DNA of 64,000 nt from Fallopia convolvulus (GCA_964016875.1 OZ024729.1:28044494-28108493), one strand, 5' to 3'; numbered from the stretch's first letter, positions 46,892 through 58,325 are shown. Translations and numbers: made by a program. Notes: generated by a model from the letters alone, not told the origin.

Positions 46892-47520
46892 CTAGACACC
46901 TCTATGTGCCAACTGTTGTAATAATTGCTTCTTCAAATCCTCCATTGTTGCTGCTTGTTGGATTTTATGCTCTTCTAAGTCTCTTTGTTGTCTTTGCTGG
47001 CTTTCTTCTAATTCTCTTTGCTGTCTTAGCTGGCTTTTTTCTAACTCTTTAATCCTTTCTTCTTGTTATTTTATTTTCTCTTGCTGTTTTTCTATAAGTT
47101 TTTTTTGCTCCATTTGGTGTCTTCCTTTGGTAGAACCTCGCAAAGCAGTTCCTTTCCCACGAATATACCCCGACCTCGGTTCTAAAACTTGAGTCAAGAT
47201 CTCCTCTTGAGTCATTCTATCACCAACATTTGCAACCACACTTTTCAGCTTGTCCTGTAGTATAAAAAAATTACAGTACCAATAAAAATTTAATAACTCT
47301 TTTCAAATAACTAATAATATGATTGTTTATATGACAAGTTAACACATTAAAATAAAGATTGGTTAATTTAGAGCTTTAACACATACATGGATATCTTTGG
47401 AGCGTTTCTCATCAGCCCACAAAAGCTCGTCTTTATCATTCTTGCGTGTGTGCTCAAAAAGCCATATCACATCTGTTGTAGGCTTCACATTGTCATTCTC
47501 TTTCTCTACCACATCATATG
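46892..47520 (-). pseudogene. CACTA-associated Transposase_24 (Ptta/En/Spm) protein
   Basis: Two minus-strand exons: about 47520-47387 (PTTDVIWLFEHTRKNDKDEL) and 47254-46892, joined over a 132-bp GT...AG intron (47255-47386). The second exon has VLEPRSGYIRGKGTALRG, the diagnostic Ptta/En/Spm plant motif. A Gln/Glu/Lys-rich coiled coil follows (QQRELEESQQRQQ), ending at the TAG 46892-46894. A TAA at 47066-47068 interrupts the frame. By analogy to TNP1-like proteins it may bind subterminal repeats. Confidence 0.75.
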
Positions 47521-47930
47521 AATAATTTTAGTCATCAATCATAACTAAGCAACTCATCTTATATGAGTTTTGTCATAAATAATCAATAAAACAAATCAAC
47601 GAAAGAAATATGCATTTAAGCTGCCCAAACAAACTAATGAAAGAAAACATGCATTTTCCATCGCTAATAAAGCTAATTATAACTCTACCAGTCATTGTTC
47701 GTTATTTTTTTGTTTCATTATCATTGAAGGAGCTATTTCTATATATAAAACATGTAATTTATGCTAACAAAAAATACTCTTACCAATATATCTTCCACTT
47801 CAGCAAAAGAAAGATTTCCAATTGTATGTTTACATCTCTTCTCAGACCGTCGATTTTTAGAGTTTCTTGCACTTTAGAATCTAGATTGTTGAAAGCTTGA
47901 GATGTCTTGAGAATTTATCACACCTAGAGT

Positions 47931-47931
47931 A

Positions 47932-47969
<38 letters not shown>
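47931..47969. repeat. (TA)n(TG)n microsatellite
   Basis: Alternating TA then TG dinucleotides within the CACTA element. Confidence 0.9.
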
Positions 47970-49480
47970 AATGTTATTTAGAAACATCTAAATTAAAATA
48001 ATAAACAAAAAAAGATACAAAAATTTGATAAAAATATCATGAAAGTTGGAAGATATACGCATGGAATGCTAAGATTACAAATAAGTCCAGACAATAATGC
48101 ATTTTTTTTATCAATCATCAATAAAAAAATGTAAAATAAGGTTGGATGGAAACCTACTAATTAATTAATCAAAGATCATAGTATAGAAAAAATAACATTA
48201 GATGACCAAGCTAGCCCTAAAAACACTATATCGTGGTTTAATGTCTTAAGAGGCATATTAAAGGAACAAACACTAAGCATACCAAGGGAGATTTAAGTCC
48301 AATGTAGTGAGCCAGTGAATATGAAATGGGTTAGTAGACTTTGATATCTAGAATGGGACTAAATCACTGAATATAATAATCGGTGGATAAAAGGAAATTC
48401 ACATGTTTATTACTTTAGCTTTGTAATATTCTATAAACAAAGTACCTAATCTAACCTGCACTATAATTTGCACATCAGGAAACTAAGATAATACATATAT
48501 ATCAATCCATATATCTACGACCTTATATGGACATACATTGGTTTGTTATCCATTGTTGTTTGGTAGTTGTGTTTAAAGCTGAGTCTATAAAAAAGTGTAT
48601 ATGAAGATCATTATACTCATTAAAAATGGCTTTGTGAGCTTAACCGGTTAAAAATCGGCTAATATGATTGGCAAGTATGATGAAATCGTTATACTCGTCA
48701 AAAAATCTTCATATATTGCTAACGGTGTTGTCTTTGTGAGCTTAACTTTTAATGTTTATTGATATTCTAATCTGCCAACTTCTTACCCAAATATTCAACT
48801 ATTTTTTTTGTTTTCTAGAGACTATGTAATTCTCATGGCATTTGTTAACTAGTAGGTGAACTTTAAAAGCCAGAGAAGACCTACTGCAAGAACAAGAAGT
48901 GCAAGAAACTTACACATCACAAGGTGACCCAATACAAGAAATTATCACTAAAATAACCCGCATCAACCACTAATTATCACTAAAATTCAGCTAAACCCTA
49001 AATTTGACACCCAAATTGATGGATCCCACTTGAAGATTAGCAAACTGAATTGAAAGCAAAATTGAAACCTAGATTGATGGATCCCGCTAGAAGACTAGAA
49101 AACAAAATTGAAGGAATATGATTTTATTTATACTGACTATTGAAGAAAATACCTGAATTTGATTCTCCAAAACCCACGACCAGCGGCTCAAGCAAGAAGA
49201 TGAGATGAGATGAAGCCAAAGACTCAGACAACGACGAGTGAGCAAGAAGTGTCTCAAGCGCAAAGAACTAAAGAAGCCATCGTGGTGGCGGCCAGACAAG
49301 GTGGATCTAAAGGCGGCCAAGGCGTTGTGGTTGTGTGAATGGTCACGGGAAAAGAAGAGCAAGAGACATGGAGACTGGAGAAAGTGAGCGAGGGTTTTTT
49401 AGCAGAGAAGATGATCGATAGATTGAAGAAAAGAGGACGGTAGGGTTTTTGAGCGAGAATCATATTTTTTTATATTTTTT
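47970..49480. other. CACTA interior without recognisable genes
   Basis: AT-rich sequence; no domain found. The moderately GC-richer part at 49150-49440 may hold the promoter or a first exon on the minus strand, but no specific signal was identified. Confidence 0.35.
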
Positions 49481-49776
49481 TATTTTCTTTTGCAACAAAA
49501 AGATTGATGCCATATCTCTAAAATATTTATTGAAACGAGCTTAGTTGTTGCAATATCTACCCATTATTTTTCTGCAACGATATCTTTTGATACCAAAAAT
49601 GAATGAAAATTTTCACCCAACGCGCGCATCTCTTTTAGTGGAGGGAAATGAAATGTTAATTATTTGCAACAACATTAGCAACAATTTATTTTATATGGTT
49701 GCCAAAATCATGTATTGCAACAACAAAATTTAATCGTTGCAAAATATCATTGCAATAAATAATTTTTTTTGTAGTG

Positions 49777-49822
49777 TATCATCAAAACTAAGAGAAACCA
49801 TGAAACAACCATTGTTCCAACA
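49777..49822 (-). repeat. 5' LTR of the Sirevirus-like element, segment 3
   Basis: The final 46 bp of the LTR (ends TTGTTCCAACA), followed by the right TSD CATTT at 49823-49827. Confidence 0.9.
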
Positions 49823-49827
49823 CATTT

Positions 49828-51194
49828 TTTTATTAAAAGAAGGCCTACGGAAAAGGTTTGGGTTATCAACTAGCGGTCTAACTAGTCCCATGCTTAAGAC
49901 CAATTCCAAAATGCTCAAGTCCAACAAAAGTTCTAGTCAAATTAGTCCAACGACATATGCCAACGAGGCATGATAAGGTGTCACCCCAAACCTAAAGATA
50001 CATCGAGATGACTATGTCATGGAACATGATGAGGTGTTTGTCTGTCTGTATCCTTTGTGTCATGACATGAAACTCATGCCATAGCCTTGTGACACATTTT
50101 AAGGTTAGAAAGTGAGTTATAGGTTAAGTGTTAAAAGTCGTGGAAGTTATTGTAATAACAAAGTTGGGGTTGAGTTTTGAACTTTGCATAACTCGTTGTA
50201 TGGATGAAACTAAAAGCCACATGAGCCCTTTCAAAAGCTTGGTTGATGAAAAATTTCATAATTATCTATATTAGATTTTTTTTTCAAGAATTGCTTAGAT
50301 ATAATGAACCTTAACTAATTTATTGGATGCTAAAATAAAAAATTACTAATTTGACATAAGTCATTATGAATTAATCCTAAGTCTATTTGACATAAGTCAG
50401 GTGGAAATAGAATGATGATTAAATTAGGTTTCTAAGAAAAATGATACATGAAATTTTAGAGAGCATTTGCCAATTGTATGAGCATTTATGAGCAAATTGC
50501 AACCAGTTGCAATCGTGATTTCATGTGACCTTTTAGGTGTTCATTCTTCTTAAATAATTTGTTGCCTTCAAGAAAGATCTTTGTGATTAATTATGATTGT
50601 TTGACATTCTTTAGGTGATGTGATCCGACTAGGGGTCGAACCGTGATTGGTCCGATTTAGGCTCGAGATGTTGGAAAACTGGGATAAATATGAAACCAAC
50701 AAGATGGTCTTGCGAGTCTCTTATACTCGCTTGGGCGAGGGTGGAGCGAGACAAGGACTAGAATTAAGGGTGCGAGAAGAGGGTTTAGAAGGTTTGGACG
50801 TTCGGGCCCAAGGGAGGAGGATCTCAACTCAAGCTCTTTTAAACTGGACGTGAGAATTACAAAGTACATGCTTGAGTTTAAATAGAAAACATAAGGATGC
50901 AAACTAACCCTAATGGGCCTTATTCTAACTTAATGGACCGGCCCTCTTAAGCAAAAGAAAGCACACACCCATAAATAAAAATAACTGAAAGAAAAATGCT
51001 AAAATGGGAAATAACATAAATATAGAAATTACATAGTAAACGAACTACGTCATGGCACCATGGTTTGTATTTTGGGACTACATGTTCGAGATCAGTCATA
51101 AATATAGAAATTACATAGTACATGCTTGAGTTTACATAGTAAACGAACTAAGCACACACCCATAAGCTATTCGATCAATTTCTAATATGTGCTA
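49828..51194. other. Unassigned intergenic sequence
   Basis: No gene is supported. A short direct duplication of ATAAATATAGAAATTACATAG occurs at about 51017 and 51101, hinting at a local rearrangement. The 50590-50930 stretch has GGGTCGAACC- and GGGCGAGG-rich sequence that could be old LTR. Confidence 0.3.
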
Positions 51195-51747
51195 AAATTA
51201 TAATCAAAGTGAGAGTTGCTCTTCCTACAAGTAAAGTCTGCACCAGGGACTTGTAGGATTTTGGCAATGACGCTAATAACAACAACGCTTGCTCCTCATC
51301 CTTAATCTTATCGCCTGCATTCATCAATTGGCATACTAGTTAATTAAATGAATTAATGTGGTCATGAAGATTACCTCCTTCCTCCATCTGCAGTGAGTAC
51401 AACTCCATCTTCAAACACAACCGATTTGTCAGCGACTTCGATGCGTAAATGCTCTCGAGCTTCTCCCACAATGCCTTCGGAGTTGTCTCATTCAACACAC
51501 TAAACTTGATCTCAGGAGCTAACGCCAACCGAATTGTACTCACGACCTTCTTCTAGATTTTGCTCCATTCCCTCTCGCTCATGGAGTGAGGCTTCTCCTC
51601 TTCTAATGCCTGATCAAGACCTTGCTGCACCAAAAGGTCTTGAATCATACTCTGCCACACCGTGAAGTTTGTCTTCCCATCAAAGAGTGGGATCTCGAAC
51701 GTCCTCGACACGCTAGACTTCATCACACCAACAAGAGATCCTTCCAC
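51195..51747 (-). pseudogene. gag: Copia gag fragment (TNT1/ONSEN-type)
   Basis: Minus strand from Met 51747. Motifs: FEIPLFDGKTNFTVWQSMI, LLVQQGLDQALEEEKP, then after TAG near 51553 LWEKLESIYASKSLTNRLC and LYSLQMEEGGNLHDHINSFN, and after another TAG near 51338 DEEQALLLLASLPKSY. This is the UBN2/retrotran_gag_2 core of TNT1-like copia gag. The element is lost beyond about 51195, before the zinc knuckle. Confidence 0.87.
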
Positions 51748-51796
51748 AAATCAGCTCTACCCGCACGCTTCACCAACACCGGGACCTTGGACAACT

Positions 51797-51810
51797 TGGC
51801 TTTGATACCA
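51797..51810 (-). promoter_or_regulatory. Primer binding site
   Basis: Minus strand TGGTATCAAAGCCA one base inside the LTR, an initiator Met tRNA type site. Confidence 0.8.
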
Positions 51811-51811
51811 C

Positions 51812-52366
51812 TGTTGGGAAATCTACCTTCCCATGACACTTGTACACTCACCGAAACCCACCGACACAAAGACACAATTTTACAAAAGTGACTTTGTATT
51901 ATATAGTGAATGTACAAAATATCTTACACGGGTGACTCAACACTCTTTTATTGATGGGACACACTCACACCTCTCACACTTCACTCTCTAGCTGGATTAC
52001 ACTCTTTCTTGAATCACTTGGATTGCTCTACAAATGAGGGGGTGGAGGTCTATTTATAGGCAAAGCCTTCCACCTCTCTTGGCTAAAGAGGAATCTAGAT
52101 ATTCTAGCCTAAGTTACAACTAGGCAATTCTAGAGCCTTCCACTCTAGAGTTCTCCATATACTTCTTTACATTTCTAGAATTCTCCATACTACTCTAGAG
52201 GCTTCCACAACCTTCTAACACCTTCTAGAATCTTCTTATATCTTCTAGAAGCTTCCATAAGCTTCCGACATCTTCTAGAATCTTCCACACCCTTCTAGCA
52301 TCTTCTAGATGATTCTAAAATCTTCTGTAGCTTTCAAAATATGAAAATATGAATTAATCTCTAACA
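51812..52366 (-). repeat. 5' LTR of the truncated heat-responsive-type copia element
   Basis: 555 bp, TGTTAGAGAT...GATTTCCCAACA on the minus strand. The primer binding site and gag follow directly, proving orientation. A TATA box (TATAAATA) is at 52051-52058. Upstream of it are repeated TTCTAGAA motifs. The 3' LTR and pol are missing from the window, so the element is truncated. Confidence 0.88.
52223..52285 (-). promoter_or_regulatory. Three perfect heat-shock elements in the copia LTR
   Basis: TTCTAGAATCTTC (52223-52235), TTCTAGAAGCTTC (52243-52255) and TTCTAGAATCTTC (52273-52285) each fit the three-unit consensus TTCnnGAAnnTTC bound by heat shock factors. They lie about 165-235 bp upstream of the TATA box in transcription orientation. 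Partial copies occur at about 52173 and 52303. The arrangement parallels the Arabidopsis ONSEN (COPIA78) LTR. Confidence 0.75.
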
Positions 52367-53181
52367 CTTTGCTATTCTTTGGACATTACATGCACGTTGG
52401 TTTTCATTGAGCTTTATGTAATGATAAAAAGTTAGATAATTTATTTTTGTCATCATACCATTGTTGGAGGTCCAAATTGATGCATGTGATGTTTATTTAG
52501 AGTTGGTGGGCACGAGTATGGTCCACAATCTTGTGGCATCCTGGGTTTTTAGATGAGTATTAAGACTTTATTTTTGGGATTGTTTTCGCCAACATGAAAA
52601 TTTTAACTTAAACTTAGTGCATAATGTTGTGTATTTCATCATTAGTTGACCTTTTCACATTGGCTTATGTTCTATATATATTCTTATTGTCAACTTTCGT
52701 ACCAATTCTTTAAGGTACGCCTTCATAACCCGGTCAATTAGATTACTTTAATATCATAATACATAATCAACCGGGATTATTCAATGTAATATAAAATCCT
52801 AGACATGAATGTGCCTCTTGCCCTAGTGTCACAACTTAGCCATCAAATTATGTCGCGACTTAGCATTATATACATGATCAAATTATGATTCATAAGAGTA
52901 CTTATTGGAGAATAATCCTTACTATTGCACTTCTTGGAAATCTTTATAAAGCAATGAGATAATGCCATAGATAATTCCTTATTATCTTACTTAATCTTGA
53001 TTCTAAAAATGACATTCACCCCTTAATGTATTTCATGGAGAACCAAGGTGACTAAATTCTTTCGGACGATTTATTTTTTGTGCCTCGTGAAATTTGTCAA
53101 AGATCAATAATTTACCATATTAAAAGTAAATAATGGCATCTTTTTGGAATTAACAAATTTTTCGTATACACACTTGCAGTG
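52367..53181. other. Unassigned AT-rich sequence
   Basis: No open frame or repeat stands out. It lies between the copia LTR and the hAT-like fragment. Confidence 0.35.
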
Positions 53182-53980
53182 CAGTAGCGGAGCCACGTTG
53201 TGACCAGTGGGGGTTGTAGCCCCCACTGAAATTATAAAAAAAATTGGATAAAGAGAGAACTAAAGAGATGGAAGAATTGCACCAATAAAAAATCAGAGAG
53301 AAGTATTGATGGGACGTTTGTTCAGTGAAGCTCCCTACAACTCTTCACATTGAAATAAAAACGAAAGTTCAAGTAATATATAAAACTAAACTAGCTATCG
53401 GTTACCACCCACTTCTACAATTAAGCTAATCCACTAAATCACATAACACACTTCCTAAAAATCTAATTAAATAAATCAACTAAAGAGATAATTTAGCAAA
53501 CCCAACTAACTAAAAAATTCATAAATAATTTATTAAAGTTTGAATTACATTTTGAACAGAAAAAATAAAAATACACAAAAATATCATCAGTTCATTTGTT
53601 ATACAAGAAAGGCTCAATAACACTCCATCAGTGTAGAAAGTAACCAAAAAGAACCATGTTAATTTTTGAAAAATATAGAAAAAATACTAGGTTATTTAAT
53701 AAAAACTAGTCCATTTGGCAATAAAAAATCAGGTAAATTTTTTTACTAAAAAATATAGCAAATACATAGTTTATTTTATACAGAAGAATACATAATTTTA
53801 TGAAAAAAAACACAAAATTTTCTGTTTAAATTTTTTTATATAGAAAATTACAAAAAAAATTCTTCTATATTTTATAAAAAAATACAGAAAAAAACAAGTT
53901 CATTTGAAAAATATAATTTTTTTTATGTATCTAGGAATTTGACGCAGAAAAATTTAGCCCCCATTGGGTCAAATTCCTAA
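53182..53980. mobile_element. hAT-like non-autonomous element, right end truncated
   Basis: Left end CAGTAGCGGAGCCAC with subterminal GACCAGTGGGGG; right side carries the matching inverted TTAGCCCCCATTGGGTCAAATTCC. The terminal GGCTCC-type bases are missing on the right, where the next element's CACTG begins. The interior is AT-rich and non-coding. Confidence 0.5.
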
Positions 53981-54989
53981 CACTGCTGGAAAACGCGTCT
54001 GTAGCCAGGAAAATAGACACGACTTCCGCCACAAAAGTAACCACGAAATCACGTTAGCCACGACATCCCCAACAGATTGCTCTATGAAAGGTGCCATGGG
54101 GCTAAAACACGCGAGGCTAAATATCACTTTGGAAAAGAACCACAGAATTCTAATTTTGTGGCTATTTAGCTGCAAATAATAGCCGCGAATTAGTTCATTG
54201 CTAAATGTGTGGCTATTGGCCACGAAAGTCACGTTCAACCACATTAGCTAGAATTGAATTTCGTGGTTGGTTTTGAGTGCATCACCATCAAATGTTAGCC
54301 ACAAATGTATTTTTTTTATCTAAGTTCGAGTCGAATTTGAACGCATAATCACACCTATTTCGTGGCCATTAGCCTTGAAATTTGTCATGAATCTATTTTG
54401 TTTCAAATTTTGTGGTTAAATAATTAGGCATTTAAAAAAAACAAAAAAAAACATTATACCATAATATATATGCTAATTTCTCTCTAATGTTCTCTAATTT
54501 AGTCAAAGCAATAGTAAAGTAAACAGAAAGTTGGACATCAAAAGCAACAAAAAATGAAAACAACACAAGAAGCAATTGAAAATGACACATCATTATCTGT
54601 CATAATACATTTCGTATGTTTGATACAAACATTTTCTGAAACTAAAGCTAAGCATCATGAGTGTTTGAAAGCCAACTTTTAACACATCTTTAGGCTCCTT
54701 CTTTATATCCTTCTGAAGAAAAGAATAAAACCCTGCAATTATAAAAAATGTATAGACTATTGGTCAAGATGCACATGAATTAATCAAATTTCAAGAATAA
54801 AACCCTGCAATTATAAAAGCAAATGAAAAGAAGTAGGAATGCATCAGAACAAAATGCTTATAACCAAGTGAAAATGAGCACTTACCCATTCAAGTATACA
54901 CAATAAGCTAAGATTGCCTACACATTATGCTTATGACCAAGTGCCAAAATCATGTGACAGAAAAATAGTTTGACATTAACTGGCATTCA

Positions 54990-55064
54990 ACCCAATACTT
55001 CAACATCTTCACCAACTTTTATGGTCCCTTGCTCTACACGACCTGTAGCAACAGTTCCACATCC
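54990..55064 (-). pseudogene. Captured exon fragment of an EF-Tu gene
   Basis: On the minus strand a splice-acceptor-like TTGCCATTGCAG is followed by 25 codons containing GTVATGRVEQGTIKVG, the strongly conserved start of EF-Tu domain 2. The wording GRVEQGTIKVGE fits bacterial-type/mitochondrial EF-Tu. One expected Arg (GRGTV) is Cys. A TGA follows LG, where EF-Tu continues. The intron-exon edge indicates capture from a nuclear gene for the organellar translation factor. The fragment is non-functional. Confidence 0.8.
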
Positions 55065-55677
55065 CTGCAATGGCAAATATAATAACTAGTTTTCAGTGTG
55101 TACAATGGTAAGGTTATTCAAGTTTAATACATTGAAAATATATTCTCCTAGGACAATTTACAGCCTGTAAGTGATAAATAATTCAGACAACAGCCATAAA
55201 AGCATGAAAATTTGAGATGCACAAAGCTTGATACACCAGAGATCAGCAAGTGGTACTCCTTGCACAATATTTTCTATGAGCTTCAAACAATTAGACCTTT
55301 TACACTTGAACCATATACAACCTGAACCAATTAATAGTTGTAGATCACATTGAAACAAATAATCATTGTATGATGAGTTTCTCTTGAAAATTGACAATTC
55401 TGAAATCCATAAAACTTCCAAAAATTTATCACTGTTAAAAGTAGGTAAATTCAAAGTAGTCATTTGTAACCTCAGCATATAAATAAGTGAATTAGAAAGC
55501 TCATCTCCAAATTAGAGTTGCAGGAAACCAATAGCATATTAAAAAAAAGTTAGAATCACTGAAAGGAAACACCGGATATTAAAAGATCAAACACTTGATC
55601 GACTTGCAACCTTTGTATCGTTCCCAAATCCAAGTGAAAAAGGAGAAAAATTCACGAGGCGAGGGATAGAAAGTTAC

Positions 55678-56118
55678 CTGGTTCCTGATGAGGTAGGTGA
55701 TCGACTATGGTTGAAGGTGGCGTTGGTGGGAGCAATGGAGGCTTGTCAAACATCAACAGTGAAGCGTGGAAAAGAGTAGCAACTTCCATTCCTCTTCAAA
55801 AGCCTCCACTCCAAATCTAGAACGCAAAAAGTGAAACCCCTAAATAAAAAATGAAAGCAGAAAATCTCAAAACATTGGAAGAAAATCAGCAAAACAAAAG
55901 ATAAGGAAAGCCAAATTTGTAGACTTTGAGAAGCACAAGCTCAAACCGATCAATTTGGAGACGAATTTGTAGACTTTGACGAGGCCGAGAAGAAGGCTGA
56001 CCACGATCATGGAGTCCATGAGCGAGAAGAATGTCTGCCTCCAGTGCCCCTTGAGCTCCTCCACGGACCTATCCACCACCTTAAAAACGATCAATTTGGA
56101 GATGAATTTGGATCTCAA
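55678..56118 (-). pseudogene. Exon-like captured segments of unknown origin
   Basis: Two minus-strand stretches look exon-like. At 56118-55867 an 83-codon frame includes KVVDRSVEELKGHWRQTFF. At about 55788-55678 an ATG-led Pro-rich frame (MEVATLFHASLLMFDKPPLL) ends at a GGTAACT donor. The sequence GATCAATTTGGAGACGAATT occurs at about 55948 and 56190, so part is duplicated. I do not recognise either protein. Same orientation and element as the EF-Tu fragment suggests they are also captured. Confidence 0.35.
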
Positions 56119-56739
56119 TGAGAAATAAGAACAACGATTGACAAAAAGACATTAGGAAAAAAAATCAACTGAGAAGGACAAGCTACCGATCAATTTGGAG
56201 ACGAATTTGTGGACTTTGACGAGGTGGAGAAGATATACCGACGGTGAATAATCTGAATTCTTTCTGCCAGAGTCCGTCGCTCCATCCCGATTCACTCTCT
56301 CGGGTTCCTTCCTAGAGATGTTTATCAGTGGAATGAACTTCTTGGATGAGCGCCGAGTATATCAACTAGGGCTTGAGAGGAACACTCGGGTTAGATTTGG
56401 GAGTGAAAGTGAGCAAATTAGGGTTAGATAGTGAACAAGCCTTATGGGCTTAGATTTTAGTGGGCAAAAAATTACTTTTTCCCTCTTAAAAATTAAAACA
56501 TTCCCTCCATTTAACATTAAAGCCCGCTCAAAATTTTTTGTAAAGAGAATGGTCCCGCCCAAATGTTTTTTAACCAAATATTCCCGCCCAAATATTTTTT
56601 AACCAAATATTTCAGCCCTCTAAATTAAATATTTCGTCCTTTTTCCCTCTTAAAAATTAAATATTCCCTCCTTTTATCCCACCTAAACCAAATGTTCTAA
56701 ATAATAAATTAATACGTAAAAAAAACGTATTGTATACCT

Positions 56740-56860
56740 TTTTTTTGGGGGCGCTGCGCCCAACCCCGCCAGGGGTACGTTACCCCCTGGATCCCCAACT
56801 CGCTGACCGGTCAGCGAGACCACCGTCGCGGCCCCCGAACCCCTTGCGGGTACTTATCAA
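56740..56860. other. GC-rich inverted-repeat block
   Basis: GGGGGCGCTGCGCCC, then CCAGGGGTACGTTACCCCCTGG and CTCGCTGACCGGTCAGCGAG-like palindromes, in sharp contrast to surrounding AT-rich DNA. It looks like the end of an unclassified DNA transposon. No TSD established. Confidence 0.4.
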
Positions 56861-56880
56861 CATCAAGCATATGAAGATCA

Positions 56881-58325
56881 TATAATGATTTCTTATAAGA
56901 ATGAACGACTCTAAATAAATATAATGATTTCTTATATGAATGAACATCTCTAAAGAAATATATAACGTTTTCTTATAAGAATGAACGACTATAAAGGAAT
57001 ATAACGATTTTTTATTAGAATGAATGATTCTAAATGAATATAACGATTTCTTATAAGAATGAACGATTCTAAGGGACTATAACGTTTTCTAATAAGAATG
57101 AACGATTCTAAAGGAATATAACGATTTCTTATAAGAATGAACGATTCTAATAAAAATGAACGATTCTAAATGAATATAATGTTTTCTTATAAGAATGAAC
57201 GATTCTATATTGAATATAACAATTTTTATAACAATGAATGATTCTAAGTGAATATTATGTTTTCTTATGAGAATGAACGATTCTAAAGAAATATAACGAT
57301 TTCTTATAAGAATGAATTATTATAAAGGAATATAATGATTTCTTATAAGAATGAACGATTCTAAGTGAATATAACGTTTTCTTATAAGAATGAACGATTC
57401 TAAGTGAATACAATGTTTTCTTATAAGAATGAACGATTCTAAGTGAATACAATATTTTCTTATATGAATGAGTGATTCTAAGTGAATATAACATTTTCTA
57501 CGTTTTCTTATAAGAATGAACGATTCTAAATGAATATAATAATTTCTTATAAGAATGAACGATTCTAAGTGAATATAACGTTTTCTTATAAGAATGAACG
57601 ATTCTAAGTGAATACAATGTTTTCTTATAAGAATGAACGATTCTAAGTGAATACAATATTTTCTTATAAGAACGATCGACCCTAAACCCTAATCCTAAAC
57701 CCTAGACCCTAAACCCCAGACCCTAGACCCTAAAACCTAGACCCTAAACCCTAGACCCTAAACCCTAAACCCTAAACCTTAAACCCTAAGAAATATAATG
57801 CTTTCTTATAAGAATGAACGATTCTAAATGAATATAATAATTTCTTATAAGAATGAACGATTCTAAGTGAATATTATGTTTTCTTATAAGAATGAACAAT
57901 TCTAAAGAAATATAACGATTTCTTATAAGAATGAACGACTGTAAAGGACTATAACGATTTCTTACAAGAATGAATGATTCTAAATGAATATAATGATTTG
58001 TTATAAGAATAAACGATTCTAAAGGAATATAACAATATCTTATAAGAATGAACGATTCTAAATGAATATAACGATTTCTCATAAGAATGAACGAATCTAA
58101 ATGAATATAACGATTTCTCATAAGAATGAACGAATCTAAATGAATATAACAATTTCTCATAAGAATGAACGATTCTAAATGAATATAACGATTTCTCATA
58201 AGAATGAACGATTCTAAATGAATATAACGATTTCTCATAAGAATGAACAATTCTAAATGAATATAACGATATCTCATAAGAATGAACGATTCTAAATGAA
58301 TATAACGATTTCTCATAAGAATTAA
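56881..58325. repeat. 39-bp minisatellite array
   Basis: About 30 or more diverged copies of a unit reading TTCTTATAAGAATGAACGAT followed by TCTAAATGAATATAACGAT. Each has the palindrome TTCTTATAAGAA; later units (after 58070) carry TTCTCATAAGAA. Because 39 is a multiple of 3, the minus strand shows a 13-residue repeat ORF (57786-58316) that is a by-product. Confidence 0.9.
57680..57789. repeat. Interstitial telomere-like CCCTAAA repeats
   Basis: About 110 bp of CCCTAAA and variants (CCCTAGA, CCCTAAT, CCTTAAA) inside the 39-bp array. CCCTAAA is the common plant telomere repeat. Minisatellite units resume directly on both sides. Confidence 0.9.

Larger units (their letters stand above)
45655..49776 (-). 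mobile_element. CACTA (En/Spm) element, TSD TAT
   Basis: Starts CACTACAAAAAAAA and ends TTTTTTTTGTAGTG. The 3-bp TSD TAT is exact (45652-45654, 49777-49779). The 3' LTR at 21287 preserves the unoccupied site (GTTTGTTATCATCAAAAC). Subterminal TTGCAACGACA/TGTTGTTGC repeats in both orientations crowd the outer 300 bp. It is 4.1 kb and carries one recognisable gene (46892-47520), but no TNP2-type transposase. Confidence 0.93.
20456..49822 (-). mobile_element. Sirevirus-like Ty1/copia retrotransposon, TSD CATTT, with four nested insertions
   Basis: Outer boundaries are TG...CA with exact 5-bp duplications CATTT (20451-20455, 49823-49827). Internal order on the minus strand is gag, protease, integrase, RT, RNase H, then a third ORF before the polypurine tract. 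The primer binding site TGGTATCAGATCAGG (initiator Met type) abuts the 5' LTR at 35867. Removing the LINE (28316-34714), solo LTR (36400-45355) and CACTA (45655-49776) leaves about 9.9 kb, normal for Sirevirus-type elements. LTRs differ at roughly 25-30 positions in the first 430 bp by eye, so this element is much older than the Tat element. Confidence 0.9.

Noticed and set aside
57786..58316. 176-codon minus-strand frame with 13-residue repeats
   Set aside because: It is a by-product of a 39-bp minisatellite (a multiple of 3); frames on the same strand overlap and the DNA repeats continue outside it.
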